Assembly: GCA_027924585.1 (NCBI GenBank)
Contig: BSBM01000050.1
Location: 992,001-1,056,000 of the forward strand
Origin: Larix kaempferi
Lineage: Eukaryota; Streptophyta; Pinopsida; Pinales; Pinaceae
Reading direction: 5' to 3'
Length of the DNA: 64,000 bases
The translations under genes and the position numbers were made by a program. Positions 22,320 to 34,244 of the stretch are shown here, in pieces. How positions within the stretch are numbered: position 1 is the first letter of the stretch; each line of letters opens with the position of its first letter. The notes below the pieces were generated by a model, which saw only the letters and a list, made by a program, of their open reading frames with translations, was not told where the DNA came from and did not search any database.

Positions 22320-22445
22320 GTAGATAGATTTAGGCCCATCTCCCTCTACAACGTTTAATACAAGATCCTCAAAAAGATAATTGCAATCAAGTTATGGAAA
22401 ATCATCCCTTCCATCGTCTCGATTAACCAAGGATGATTTGTCTTT
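22320..22445 (+). pseudogene. LINE reverse transcriptase fragment
   Basis: One plus frame starting at 22328 reads RFRPISLYNV, stop, YKILKKIIAIKL, then IIPSIVSINQG, stop, FV. This is the conserved FRPISLCNxxYKIxxKxxAxRL...QxxFV block of plant LINE reverse transcriptase. Two stops and the lack of flanking RT motifs mark it as a scrap. It ends about 130 bp before the Mut7-like exon. Confidence 0.75.
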
Positions 22446-22571
22446 TATTTTTTTGGAACCTTGAATTACCTTCAATTCTGTAGGTTTCAATATCAGAGAT
22501 TGCTACTGCAAAAAAGGTTTTTATATTTGAGATGGTGCACTGGACTTGTGCCTTAAATATCATTCAACTAG

Positions 22572-22803
22572 CATTTTGAAGTTAGGGTATGCTTTGCACT
22601 CTGACCTGAAGCGTCTTTCTGATTCCTATGGAGAGCTGGAGTGTTTTCGCTACTGTGAAGCGCCTAAATTAGACCTTCAAAAGGTTTTTCCATCTGTTCC
22701 AGGGGGGCTTTCCGACCTTGCAAAGACTGTGCTGGGAAGTGCTTTAAACAAAAGTACTACTAGGATGAGTGACTGGAGGGAGCGTCCCTTGAGCAATAGT
22801 CAG
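22572..22803 (+). pseudogene. Orphan exon of a Mut7-like 3'-5' exonuclease
   Basis: An acceptor (TTCAACTAG/C) and a donor (AGTCAG/GTACAC) bound 232 bases that read ILKLGYALHSDLKRL, then PKLDLQKVF, then GGLSDLAKTVLG, then NKSTTRMSDWRERPLSNSQ. This matches the C-terminal half of the plant DEDDy exonuclease domain of the Mut7/EXD type, where LGYxLxxDL contains a metal-binding Asp and the GGLSxLAxxxLGxxLNK segment precedes the final active-site block. The next exon (YAALDA) and all preceding exons are missing, so it is a captured or stranded exon. The open frame is intact, so transfer or duplication was not very ancient. Confidence 0.75.
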
Positions 22804-24483
22804 GTACACTAAATATAAATCCATGCTACGTTATAAGTTGCACTACAAAGTATAAGAACGGTCCAGTACAAACCTCCAAAAACTGATAAAGTTTGAAATA
22901 AGAACATACAAACTACAAATTTAAACGTTGCTACGAAATTTATATGGGAATGTTCAGATCAAGATTTTCAAGCATACAACAGACTCGCAGATATCTCCAG
23001 TAACTGAAATATGCAACCTCTTATAACTTGAAGAAGGCACAAAAATACCCATACCCCATGGGCCTTGTACAAAATCCAGATACTAAACTAAATGGACGAG
23101 AATGATAGGAATTTGTAGGACGAGGAGTACCTGAAGTTCTAATTTACAGGAGGACGATTCAGCCGCTCCAGCTGCTCGCAATAGGATTCAGGTTCTAATT
23201 TGCAGAGGACAAGAACAATGTTTCAGCAGCTCCAGCTATAGGAATTTGCAGGACGAGAATGAGGACCAGGTCTCTTGGCATTTTGCAATGGACTGCACTG
23301 CCTTGAATGCAGGTAGATGGGCGTTGAATGCAGGTAGGTGGGCGTTGAACCTTGAGAATATGGCGGGAGCGAGACTGTGTACGATGAGATCTCCAGGATA
23401 TGGCTGCAGCTGGCTCATGATCAAGCTGCACGTTTTCGATGGGACTGTATGGCGCTTCGTGTGGTACTACGTCAATAATTATAATACATTATTATAATTA
23501 TAAAAACTAGTTGAATGATATTGCAATATTTCTCATTTATGCAATGACATGAAATGGATGATAATGTATGGTATGTTCTTATTTCATATTCCTTTATGGC
23601 ATGTTCTTATTTCATATTTCTTTATGGCATGGATGAAAAGTTAATGTATTATTATATTTTATAATACCTTATTATAATTATAAGATTTAGTTGAAAGATA
23701 TTGTAATATTTTTTATTTATGCATGATAGTATAAAGTAGTGTGATATTACATTTTTTTGGGGGGATAACTGGAAGTAGAAGAAAGATTAATATTTTGTCT
23801 ATATTTTGTACTTTCTTATGTAATTTGAAAAGTTAAATGTATTATTATATTATATTTTATATTACGTTTATGTGATGAAATGAATTAGGTAAATTTAGGA
23901 TAATGCATCACCATATTTCATATTTCGTTAATGGGATAGCAAGATGTAAAGGAAAGGTTAATGCCTTGTTTATAGTTCATAATTATTTTATGGGATACTA
24001 TGAAAGGCTAATGTATTATTATATTTATACTACGTTTATATGATAATATGAACTGGTTGAAAGATAAGATACTGGTATGATATTTTTCTTGATGTTATAA
24101 AACGAACTAGATGAAAAGTTAACACATGCCTATATTTCACAGTTCACTTAGGGGATTGTAGGTTGTAAGATTAAAGACATAGCCTTCCTTTTTGTCAAAT
24201 TGTACCCTTAGGGTTTCCGTTTGCAAGTGTTACTTATTTAAGATATATTTCAACTATGATAGAGATCCTTGCCAATTCACATATGGAATAATTGTTCCAG
24301 AACAAATGCTTTGGAAAGCCAAAGAACTATAACTTAGGAGTAGACACTTATAGTATAAAAAAAACAAAAAGAAGAAGAAGAAGAAAAAAAAAATCATTCA
24401 CTAACTACGAGCATTAAATTGTCGAATAGAGATGGTATCAATAACGTAAAATTGTATTTTAAGAAAAATCTACTCGGAGAAAC
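22804..24483. other. No supported gene; diverged repeats
   Basis: 23100-23345 holds short repeated phrases (CAGGTTCTAATTTGCAG-like; a doubled GAATGCAGGTAGATGGGCG-like unit at about 23306-23347). 23480-24150 has a decayed AT-rich tandem repeat (a phrase around 'TTATAATTATAA' recurs near 23490 and 23670). A (AAG)n tract lies at about 24370-24386. Confidence 0.5.
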
Positions 24484-24488
24484 TTGGA

Positions 24489-25737
24489 TGTAATGTCCCC
24501 TTCCATCAATTTCGTGCCAGGAAGGAAACGTTAACCAAATACCGGGCGTATTGACAAACTTAGCCTCATTTATTGCTAAGAAAAGCATGGATTATTAAAA
24601 CTTCTTGTGTGCAGATTCATACTTCAAATAAACACAGTGGAATAACATACTAGCAAGCACACAAACAGTAATGCCTAACATATATATATATCATAGCAGA
24701 GGATGATTCAGCATATAGAGACTCAATCTCGTTCCAATGCCATGCATAGATTCCAAATTAGGATAATCAATTCATTTCCTTAAACATGGACAATTTAACA
24801 TATTGCAGAACACAAAATGCAAATAATTTATAATACATAGAACACTTATCTTGAAGATGAAGCTGTCCAAACAACTAGCTATGTGAGAGCAACGTTCCAC
24901 CCAACCATAGATCTCTGTCCAGCTTGTATTCTTTTAGCTGAGAGATCACCCCCGAGCTGGGTTATGTATCCACTAAGGAGTAACTAGTTGGGCTCACTCA
25001 CAGCCATGGTTTCGGTCATCATCTATGCTAAGCCAACACACCGTTGGGTTTATCAAGCATTCAAGAAGATAGAGGAGGGTAACGCTAAGCCAGTGAGCTC
25101 AACCACAGAGCTACAGGCATCTCAAGTGAACTCAACAGTCATGCACCCACATTACCTACCACATCCAACACAAGGAAGATCCCCTTCTCTGCTACACAGT
25201 CCCTTAGGCAACTCTTCCCTCTAGTGCTCTTCAGGATGGGCATAGAAAGGTCCAGCTGCTAATCCTTGAGATCCTAGCCTTCACTGCGTTTATCAAGCAA
25301 ACCCAACCTCTGCTCGGTCATTCACACTTGGATTTCTCACAGTTCTGTTATTCAATAACTCAATTCCTGTCACTTCATTTCCAGGCTGTAAAAAACTGGG
25401 TTTTCCAATGGATGTCGGGGTAGCTAATGCTCTCAATTTCCCCACAACCCCCTCACCACTCCCTAGTGGATACACATGGCCCCTTCTCATTCGTTGCTCC
25501 CATAGCCAGTTTTGGTATTTTATTGCAATATCAAGTATTTACATCAATTCACAATATCCCATGGCTTAATAGCACATGGGTAATAACATATCAAATACTT
25601 GCCCATTTTAAATAAAATCCGAACATATACTAGCGGGGCCTTGGCCTTGAGCTCCACGCTAGGAAAACATACATTACATGTATACAATATTTACATGAAA
25701 GCCAATATTTCCTAAGGGTCAAAATTGGGGTATTACA
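24489..25737 (-). mobile_element. Solo LTR with 5-bp target-site duplication
   Basis: On the plus strand it starts TGTAATGTCC and ends GGGTATTACA, and it is flanked on both sides by TTGGA (24484-24488 and 25738-25742). Long blocks are shared with the LTR at 59306-60761 (for example the segment around 'AACGTTCCACCCAACCATAG'). Comparison with that LTR, which has a polypurine tract, shows the element reads on the minus strand. Exact termini plus a duplication with no internal region indicate recombination between the two LTRs of a former full element. Confidence 0.9.
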
Positions 25738-25742
25738 TTGGA

Positions 25743-26607
25743 ACAAAGACCAACGATATTTTAAACCTTTTTCTACATAGCCATGATGAGAAAACAAGTG
25801 GACGGATATAATCGGTGGATTTGCTGAATGACGAAAAATTGATCAATTTTAAATGATAAGACACCAAGATGCTCAGATTGACGAGACTTTGACGGATTGT
25901 CGAGGAAGAGAAACCAACTTAAAATTTGAAAACGAGATATCAATGTGATTGGTATGATGAGCTGAACTCAACGACATGCATTTTGCATTACGACAAAACC
26001 ATTTATGAAAACTCATGACTACGAACTTGAAATTTAACCATGGTATCGAAATGGTCAAATGAAGGCAATGTTTCGTAAAACGAAGTATGGAGACGATTAG
26101 CATAATAAATAGAACGCAATGAAGCTAACCTTAGGTCATAATCAAACATGATAAAATGACAACTAGCCCTCGAGATGGAACTTGATGGGGTTAAGAAGAC
26201 ACTTTGTGCGACTTGATGAATCTGTCGAAGTGGTCTTATGATAACATAAACGAAGAGATAAGGGAAATACATTATAAGCTCATGGAGTTGAACATGATGA
26301 TACTAATGACAAGAATAAGTGTTATCGAAAATCTAGTTGGGACCGACAGTTATTGAATGTACTATCGAATTGATATTATACACAATTATGATTGAGTTCC
26401 TGAGAATGTATTGGAACCATGTTGGAAAAAAAAAAAATAATAATAATGATTAGAACCACTTGTGCTTAATATGGCCATGATTGTTGGAGAAAAATAGAAG
26501 GGAATGGAAAGAAGATGATAATAGGAAATTAAGATAAAGTTTAGTGTCGAAAGTACAAGAACAAAAATTAACTTCAGGATGAAGTTCTATTTAAGAGGGG
26601 GTGTATG
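25743..26607 (+). other. Probable decayed retroelement interior ending in a polypurine-like tract
   Basis: No intact frame or pol motif is visible. The right end reads TTTAAGAGGGGGTGTA directly before an LTR-type TGTAGTGCCCC terminus, which is how the 3' end of an LTR element interior looks. Confidence 0.4.
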
Positions 26608-27700
26608 TAGTGCCCCTAGACTACTGTAGACATTGAGGGCACCTGCTGAGTGACCTCACTGTTTGAAACATTAATAAAATAACCCTATGATTTACGTTTG
26701 TGAGAAATGTGTGTAGCGACAGGTGAAACGGTTCACCGACGGACACACAAAGGAATATGAAGGGTCGTAGAGTACGGGTAAATCACACACAGGGAGAGCG
26801 ACGACGATGTCGACTTCTGACGGAATGCCACGCTTGAGCAGATAAGCACTGATCCGCTTGCTCCTAGTGAAAATGCTTATTAAACTTAACTGCATAAAAA
26901 CATATAAGTTTGCACCTAGAGCATTACTTAGAAATGCATTTGAGTACTTTAGGCATTTGCATATATCTAAACATAAACAATCATTGGAGAATGTTATGGC
27001 AAATTATCACATCGTCGATCTACTGCGTATGGCTTGAGGGACTGTACAACAGTGAAGAGAATACTTCCTTGTGCTGGGTGTGTAGGTATTGTGGGTGCCA
27101 AGCTAGATAGATCTTGCAAGGTTATCCCTGGCTCTGTGCTGGAGCTCACTAGCTTAGCAAATCTTCCCTCCCATGTCCTAGCAGCCTGATGAACCCAATT
27201 GCAGATTGGCTTGGCTCATCTTGGTGTATGCTTGGCTATGTGTGAGTCTGCTGTTCCTTGGTTCCTTGTAGAGATCATGCCCAGCTCAGGGGTGGCAGTC
27301 GTGCTGAGAGATTGAGGAGCACACTGGCCTATGGTTGGGTGGAACGTTGCAGTTGCATAGCCAGTTGCTTGGGACTGCCTTATTGAGATAAGTATTCTCC
27401 TGTATATTCTTGCAAAGATTTAATTGATGGATATCTGAATGTAGGGTGATGGTGTAAATGAATAATTTTACTTCTGCTGTGTTTTTACGAGTTTATGCAA
27501 TTCCATATGATCTTTTATAAATCTGCAAAGGTCTTTAATTGGCTGTTATAGAGTCTTGAATGTATGATAGATATCAACAGCATTTAGTTAACTTCCGTTG
27601 TGTTTCCATTGTATAAACATATACTTGTATATATATATTTTCATTTTCATTTGAATGCTTGTTTAATGAATGGATATGGGGGCGGTTTAACCTCACGATC
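26608..27700 (+). mobile_element. Divergent plus-strand LTR related to the 24489-25737 family
   Basis: It begins TGTAGTGCCCC after a polypurine-like tract. The segment 27110-27390 aligns, in opposite orientation, with the middle of the LTRs at 24489-25737 and 59306-60761, including CTATGGTTGGGTGGAACGTT. The right boundary could not be fixed; 27700 is approximate. Confidence 0.55.
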
Positions 27701-29220
27701 CCTCCAAAAATCCTCTCCTCCATACTTCCCACCATACTCATTAGATCTATCCCTTTGCTAATCTATGCCTCCCATGCTACCTCCCTCCCTCTCATCCCCC
27801 TTTCTATCCCCTTTTCCATAACAAACCACCTCTCTACCCCACCCCCCCCCACTCTCTCTCTAACCCCATCTCTCTCTCCGATTATCTTTAACCCCCCTCC
27901 TTTATAACTCCCACACTCTCTCCCTCTCTCTCTTTAACCCCTCTCCTCCTCCCTGTTATTATACAAACTATCATCCCTAGAACACCTAGGCTGTGTGGAC
28001 CAAGGGGCTAGTTACAGTAAGTGGGGAGGACATAGGTCCAATGTCACCATAACCTAACTCCTCATCTTCTTTGGTTAAGTCCTAAACCCATGGGAGAGTC
28101 CCTAATGGAGGAATAACACCTGTAAGCACCAACACACCTGGAAATACCATTCTACAATCATTATGGATAATATTAGTGCCTTGCATGGAGTCAACAATGG
28201 ATAATAAAGACAAATAAGTAATATAAAAGGCGTAATTCAATATACCAATCAATGTCAATGAATATCACAAGTTCAACATACTTCACAATTCATACAATGC
28301 ATCTACCTGATGCATACCAAGTATCTACCTGATACATATCATCATACATGATCCACCTGATCATACTGTGTATCCACCTGATACAAAATTAATACAAACT
28401 TAACCGAATATTTAGGGACACCTAAAATTGAAGTTATTGACATTTAGACACTGACCCATTATAATCCTCCCTTGACCCAACCTGACGATCATGTCTTGAT
28501 ACAACTAGATGTACCTTTTCCCATAGATCCCTTTAAATTTGTTCAAAATGTACAACATAATATGTCTAGAACCAAATTATGGTTAATCTAACAAGCATGG
28601 GATGTACTTCCACTACACCTAGTGTCTTTTGAGGAAACATGAATGCTTCTTATGTATATTTAGTTATCAAAATCATTTATTCTACCCATATGCCACATGT
28701 TTCCAATGTCTCTTCATTCTTAATGCCATCTATTAGCAAACACATTCCAACCCTACGTTTTCCTAGTCTTGGAATACCTTCCACAAGTAATTTTATGCCT
28801 AGTTCGAGCTTCTCCTTTGGTGTATGTAATAATCTATTGATCCCTCAACAACTCCCCAAGTTATGTGATGTGGGGCCCCACCTGAAATTTTGAGCTAAAG
28901 GCCACTGATCCAAGTGTTGTTACTCTTTAATGATGTCTATACAACTACAATTTGGACGGAGTCCTTATAAGGTATGTTTTATCATACCATGTCTAATATT
29001 TCTCCTTTACAGGTTTTTTTATTATCATGCCATACACTTGGATATAGTAAACCCCCCCCACCCTTACTGCTTATTCTTTCTGTACAAGCAATTCATCCTT
29101 GAAAAGTTTGACAAAATATGAGTGAGAAAACTATCCCTGATTCCATAAGCTTAAATTCCACTTGATGAAAACCCTCAGTTTGTTTCACCCCTAAACCATC
29201 CAAAGAGTCGAGCTTGCACA
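27700..29220. other. No supported gene
   Basis: 27700-27960 is a pyrimidine-rich low-complexity tract (CTCTCT, CCCC). 28000-28290 and 28390-29220 have scattered short open frames with no family signal. Confidence 0.5.
28297..28385. repeat. Cluster of four short hairpins with a common YACCT loop
   Basis: Four perfect inverted repeats sit at 28297-28315 (7-bp arms), 28321-28335 (5-bp), 28348-28364 (6-bp) and 28369-28385 (6-bp). All share ATC-YACCT-GAT at the centre, but the outer arm bases differ from copy to copy and remain complementary. Centres are about 22-28 bp apart. Confidence 0.8.
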
Positions 29221-29227
29221 TTGTTAT

Positions 29228-29333
29228 GGTCGATGGAGCCCGCACATTGTTATGTAACATTGGTTGAATGGTCGATGGAGCCCGCACATCATTATGTAAC
29301 ATTGGTTGAATGGTCGATGGAGCTCGCACGGTT
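29228..29333. repeat. 42-bp tandem repeat, about 2.5 copies
   Basis: GGTCGATGGAGC recurs at 29228, 29270 and 29312. 42 is a multiple of three, so the minus frame stays open and encodes a 14-residue repeat containing RAPSTIQPMLHN. No gene is claimed. Confidence 0.85.
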
Positions 29334-29339
29334 GATGAG

Positions 29340-30720
29340 TCAATAGCTGTATGCTTGAAGTCGTTTTCTCACGCTCCTTTGGCTTCTGTCTCCATGAATA
29401 CTGGTTGCTGGAACAGTGGAAACCTATTGGAACACAACCAGTATTCCAATGAATCAGATCCCTTTTTTGTTTCCACGAACACCAATGTCAAAGAATGCTT
29501 GCCTGCATGAATTTCAAACATAGTTGTAACAACAAGGGGACTAGGACTACTTAAGCGACTTGGTACAGGCTTCAAGGAAGTACAGTACTTAGCATGTACC
29601 AGTACTTGGTACATGCTAGTGTTACACAAGCAAGTTTGATACAAAAGAAAACATAGAAGATATAATGTGGTACGGCAAGAGAAAATAACATAATGTCGAT
29701 CATGGATTAACAAAAAAAAACATGCGATACTTTGAGGGGTGTGCTCAAGTGGAATGTGCATCCAAGGAGGATGCAAGTTAGTTATTCCAACTATGAGTCA
29801 AGTGCATGTGAGCAAATATGTGCATGACAATGAGTGCACATGATGAGCATGGGGTAACTGTGCATGACATATGAAGTGCACTAAGGGAAGATGAAATATC
29901 AATGTGGAAGTTGAAGCGACAAATATGTGCTGAAGTAGTCATATGGAAGTTAAAGAGTAGTTGAAGATGGATGAAGCGTAGGGGAAGCTGCACCACGAGT
30001 AGTCATTTGAGAGGGGTTAGCTAGATGGTCTTGAGACATGGCAATTGAGAGAGTCTACCATGGACCTCAAACATAGTGGTAAGGAAAATGTTGTAAATGT
30101 GTATATATATTGTTATGTTTGAGTAATGAAAATGAGTAGAGAAATTCCCTTATTATAATTTGGTTTTGTATGCCCTCTAAAATTGTTTCAACTTTTATGT
30201 TTGTAGTGCTTTTCTATTTTCAACTTATATCTTTCGAAGCATTGTACTTAGTCTGCATAAATATGATTTCATAGAATTATGCCCATCAACTCTTTAGTTT
30301 GCTGTAATAATAACCAACTTCACAGATTTAGTTCATTTAATATATTGTTAGCACTCTAAAGTCTGAGCTAGTTCAATTAAAAAATTTGTAACTCAATCTT
30401 ATTTTGATCCTATATTCGAAGAAGAAATAAATATATAAAAAATAAAATAATCTTATATCAAAATAACCTATTTTGACCACAAATTTATTAAGAATCTAAT
30501 GTATGTCATATACCAAGTCCATGCATATAATGCATAATATATATATCCTGTCCCTTCAATGTTCAGACACGGTGTTCAAAAAAGCGAATTTGAATTTCAA
30601 AACTCAAATGCCCGCGCTCCACGAAAGTTACCAAAGGACGGTTCCTCACCAATTTCCTCCATTATTCGCCATGGCAGAAGATCCATCAAGGATACCTCAG
30701 AAAACTCACCGTCGGGACTC
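29340..30720. other. No supported gene
   Basis: Includes a minus open frame (29776-29369) without family signal and AT-rich sequence from 30080 on. Confidence 0.45.
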
Positions 30721-30739
30721 GGTAGTTCAAATCTTGTGC

Positions 30740-31035
30740 ATTGGAGGAGCGCCTTCAGGGCTTGCAAGTTTCCTAGAAGGAAATGGGTGAAAGGATGCTG
30801 TTCTCTCCATACTAAGGCTATGATGAAGGCGGTGAGCATTTTGCAACAGTTCATAAGATTTTTGGGGCGAGCATTGTCTGGAAATATTTGCTATATATTC
30901 TCATAATCTAGCGCTGCCAAACAGTTGTCACACATCCTACAAGGCACATGCTCAACTACGAGATCCAGTCTATGCCTGCTTAGGGCACATTTCCTCCTTG
31001 CACCAACTGGTATATAAACTAAATAGCCTCAGCGT
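30740..31035 (+). pseudogene. LOB-domain (LBD) transcription factor pseudogene
   Basis: Three LOB-domain blocks occur in order but in different plus frames: ACKFPRRKWVKGC (about 30757) for the CX2CX6CX3C zinc block; EHFATVHKIFGASIV (about 30835) for the FxxVHKxFGASNV block; and AHAQLRDPVYACLGHI (about 30949) for the conserved ARxRDPVYGCVGxI block, followed by a leucine-rich stretch. Two of the zinc-binding Cys are replaced and at least two frameshifts separate the blocks. LBD proteins are plant-specific DNA-binding regulators; this copy is dead. Confidence 0.8.
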
Positions 31036-33676
31036 ATGCATTATTTGTTGTTATTTCCATAAATTGCTTCTCTTGGTATCTCCAGCTCTCAAGATATGTG
31101 TAATGAATTTTTTACAGGAGTTGGCAGGCCGAAATAACTAACCTTCACGAGCGTGGGTGGCCAGCAACATTTCATTCGGTGTTTCATCCATCTCCATGAA
31201 TCATCCTGACAGCACCACATTAGTTCCAGGTACATCTCTCTGCCATGTCATCCTATCTCCTAGTGCTACAAGGCATTCTTGTCTCATCAAATTCTCTGGC
31301 ATTTTCTTAACAAAATTTCATTCCCTAAACCAAATACTATCCAATTTCTGGTCTAGTCGGGTTTAGTGCGTGGAATGTTCATAGAAACAACTGCAACATC
31401 TCATGGGAAATACCTGCGCACTTTGCCATCCTGCTTTCCCTTATATATTAACTCTAGCTAGCACATGAATTCATTCAAATTTTATTATTCAGTGTAATTC
31501 TTTGTGTATGATCATGTTAATGCTCTCGGATATGGTTACAATCAAGAATTGTTATATGTGTTCAATCCTTTCGTTCGCCTAAGTAAGTATGTGAAATGCA
31601 GGAAGCGAGCCCTAGACCGATCTATCAAAAGATTGTGAAATGTGTCAGGGACCTCGATTTAAAGGTTGGAGGGTTAAGTCGATTATTTTATATATTTGAA
31701 GTGATTGTGTGTTAAGTACCAAGTGAATTGTGGTATTAAGGCCTGTGTAATACGTTTGTGGAGTGCATGCGATGTGCAGATGGTCATGGTCTGCAAATAA
31801 CTGTTAAATTTCGTGAACTTACTGTTAAGTGAAAGACAAGAACCCTCAATAACTTTTTGGAATGTTTCCCTACTTGTCAACTCGGCGTTTCCATGTTCTT
31901 CCTTGTGAGATCCGCCCATTATTTTTGGGTTGTGATGCAGCAGTTGAGTGATGTGTTTTGGGCAGAAAACAATCAGTCTATTATGGTGATGGTGCGATAT
32001 AGTTGGGAATTAATACCCCCTCGGTTCTCGATCGTAGATCTTGTGGTAGAATCTTCATAATAATTTTCATAATATTTGAAGGTTGACCCTAGCGGAGAAA
32101 AACAGTTTGGTTAACTCCCTTGAGCGATCGCTCATTTATGTGACAACTCTTTTCTGCTCGACGCCTGCCTCTCACATTTTCTTGTTGAATCTTAGAGTCC
32201 ATATGTACTTTAAGGGTTTAGTTGTCACCGTTGTCTCCTATGCCAAACTCCTGTTGAAGAAAAGGAAATAAAAGTTTTAAAATTTCTGCATTCCTTTTGT
32301 TTGGGTTGTTACATTTCCAATGCTAGCACATGTCCAATTTTTACATATTTTTTTAAAGCTAGAAACATGTTCAAGCATCTTTAAACACAAATATATGATA
32401 TTTACTAGGAAAAAAACAGTACTAGGAAACATACATGTAGGAAATTTGAGTCACTTGGTTGGGCTCCCCAGTGAACCTATGTTGGTATCTAGCAATTAGT
32501 ACCACATTACATAAAATATGCTTAGAGATTTAATCTTCCATGTGCCTTTGGGTATATAGGAAGTCCCTTATTTTCGCCTATACCCATGCTTCCATAAACT
32601 CTTCGATTATCTTACATTGCTATAGTACGTGCTAAGAATATCACTTTGCGGGGAGATCACTCTTAGGAATCATATAATATGACTAAGGATATGGTCTATG
32701 TCATTAGTTAGTATTTTGAAAGATTATAGATGAATAAACTACCTAAACACTTGAATATTATGTTGGCAAGAACGTTGAAGAAACCCTAAATTTTGAATAT
32801 ATGTCAAATTAAAAGTTCAATTTATAATCGAAGAAGGATAGAATGATGGATAACATCAACCATAATTTTAGTACAAAAGGAGAAGGATGAGAAGGTATAA
32901 GAAGGTCACCATAAAATAATTGTTGAATTTGAACATCATCTTCAGAATATGAAGGAAAAATATGATCTTATTATCTCAAAAGTAGAAGCAATTGAAGGTC
33001 AATAATTATAATAGTTGGAGCATGTCATTGTACCAAAAAGGAGAGGGGGTGATAAGGGCATCAAAATTTACGAAGCACCATTAATGGTGGAACCATATTG
33101 ATACCTCTTTACAATGAAATATCGGAAAAAATACAATAAGTGTCAACATTACAAAGGATGAAAATGAAATAATCAATGGTTCATATAATGAGGCAAAAAG
33201 GGACCATTATTTAATGTGATGTTATCAAAGAACAAAAACTATAACAAATTGGAGAAGCTATAATAATGCACATGCAATCAAAGGAAAGGAAGCCATGAAG
33301 AATTGACAAAAAAAATTAAAATATAGATGGATGGATAATCAATAGTAGTAGCAAGAGAGAACAGATATAAATAACCATTATTATTATTAGGTTTCATCAC
33401 ATATAAAAGCCTTAGCTACAAACATTTGATGACAAATCCTTTTTATGGGGTGATATGTTATAACTCCATGGGATGTATATATGGGGTTGAATATATAGGT
33501 AATGTGGTTACATGAATATTTAATAGGGATAACCCTAATAGGGGACCCACAAGTACAATTGGGGATATGGAGAGATAGGGAATATTATATAGAGAATGTA
33601 GTTACAATCATTATAATTAAGGATTCTCTTAATGAATATAATGATTTTTCTCTCTCAGGATTTCACAGTGTGCTTG
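31036..33676. other. No supported gene
   Basis: Several 60-80-codon open frames (for example 31157-31366 and 31857-32060) show no recognisable domain. 32280-33650 is AT-rich and unassigned. Confidence 0.45.
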
Positions 33677-33851
33677 TTTATTCTCCATGATTTTTGGATT
33701 CATTGTGTTAAGGAGGGGTTTATTGATGTTTCGGACCTATGATATGTAGTCCATCTTCATGATAGGTAAGAATATGGATTGCGTATCGTAGGTATGAAAC
33801 ATCGATAAACCCCTCCTTAACACAATGAATCCAGAAATAATGGAGAATAAA
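33677..33851. repeat. 175-bp inverted repeat (long hairpin)
   Basis: Arms of about 75 bases (33677-33751 and 33777-33851) are about 85-90% complementary, with the most conserved 35 bases around TTAAGGAGGGGTTTAT and its complement. The loop is about 25 bases. It could be a MITE or a foldback derivative, or a miRNA-like precursor. Confidence 0.85.
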
Positions 33852-33959
33852 TATAAGGATTTATTATTTAATTCATCTCTATTATAACTTTAGGATTTAT
33901 GTTTCACTCTCATATTTGGTGTACATTGGTTTATACTCTATTTTATTAAGCTATTTTAT

Positions 33960-34240
33960 TTACAAAATCCGTAACATGCTTCTTGAAAAACCTCCCACAA
34001 AATGCATTGTTCTCCCATGGTCTAGTACTTATATGTATATGTTGATATAAACCTTCCTTCCCATTGTTGGTCTTACTAGAGCAATGGCGTATGCATCCTC
34101 TAATGAACCAATCTACATCTTCCTGAATTTGGCACAAGACACATATCTACAAGTTATTATTTGTTTTCTCAAAACCAAAATGGCCTCCAACATCAGAGTT
34201 ATGGGCCTCTGTTATTAGTTTTTTCCTCTCACCTATATAG
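33960..34240 (-). pseudogene. Ty3/gypsy integrase zinc-binding fragment
   Basis: On the minus strand the frame reads ITEAHNSDVGGHFGFEKT, a stop, then QEDVDWFIRGCIRHCSSK and GLYQHIHISTRPWEN. This matches the HHCC zinc domain of Ty3/gypsy integrase (AHxxxxGHFGxxKT ... DVxxFVxxCxxCQxxK ... GLYxPLPIPxxPW). All four zinc ligands are visible. A stop codon and loss of the catalytic core show it is a remnant. Confidence 0.85.
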
Positions 34241-34244
34241 GTGT

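Noticed and set aside
27659-27907. 82-codon Pro/Ser/Leu-rich ORF
   Set aside because: Pyrimidine-rich low-complexity DNA gives open frames without coding meaning.
30503-30906. Two overlapping plus ORFs (95 and 115 aa) as real genes
   Set aside because: They are mixed-frame readings of the LOB-domain pseudogene and its upstream flank.
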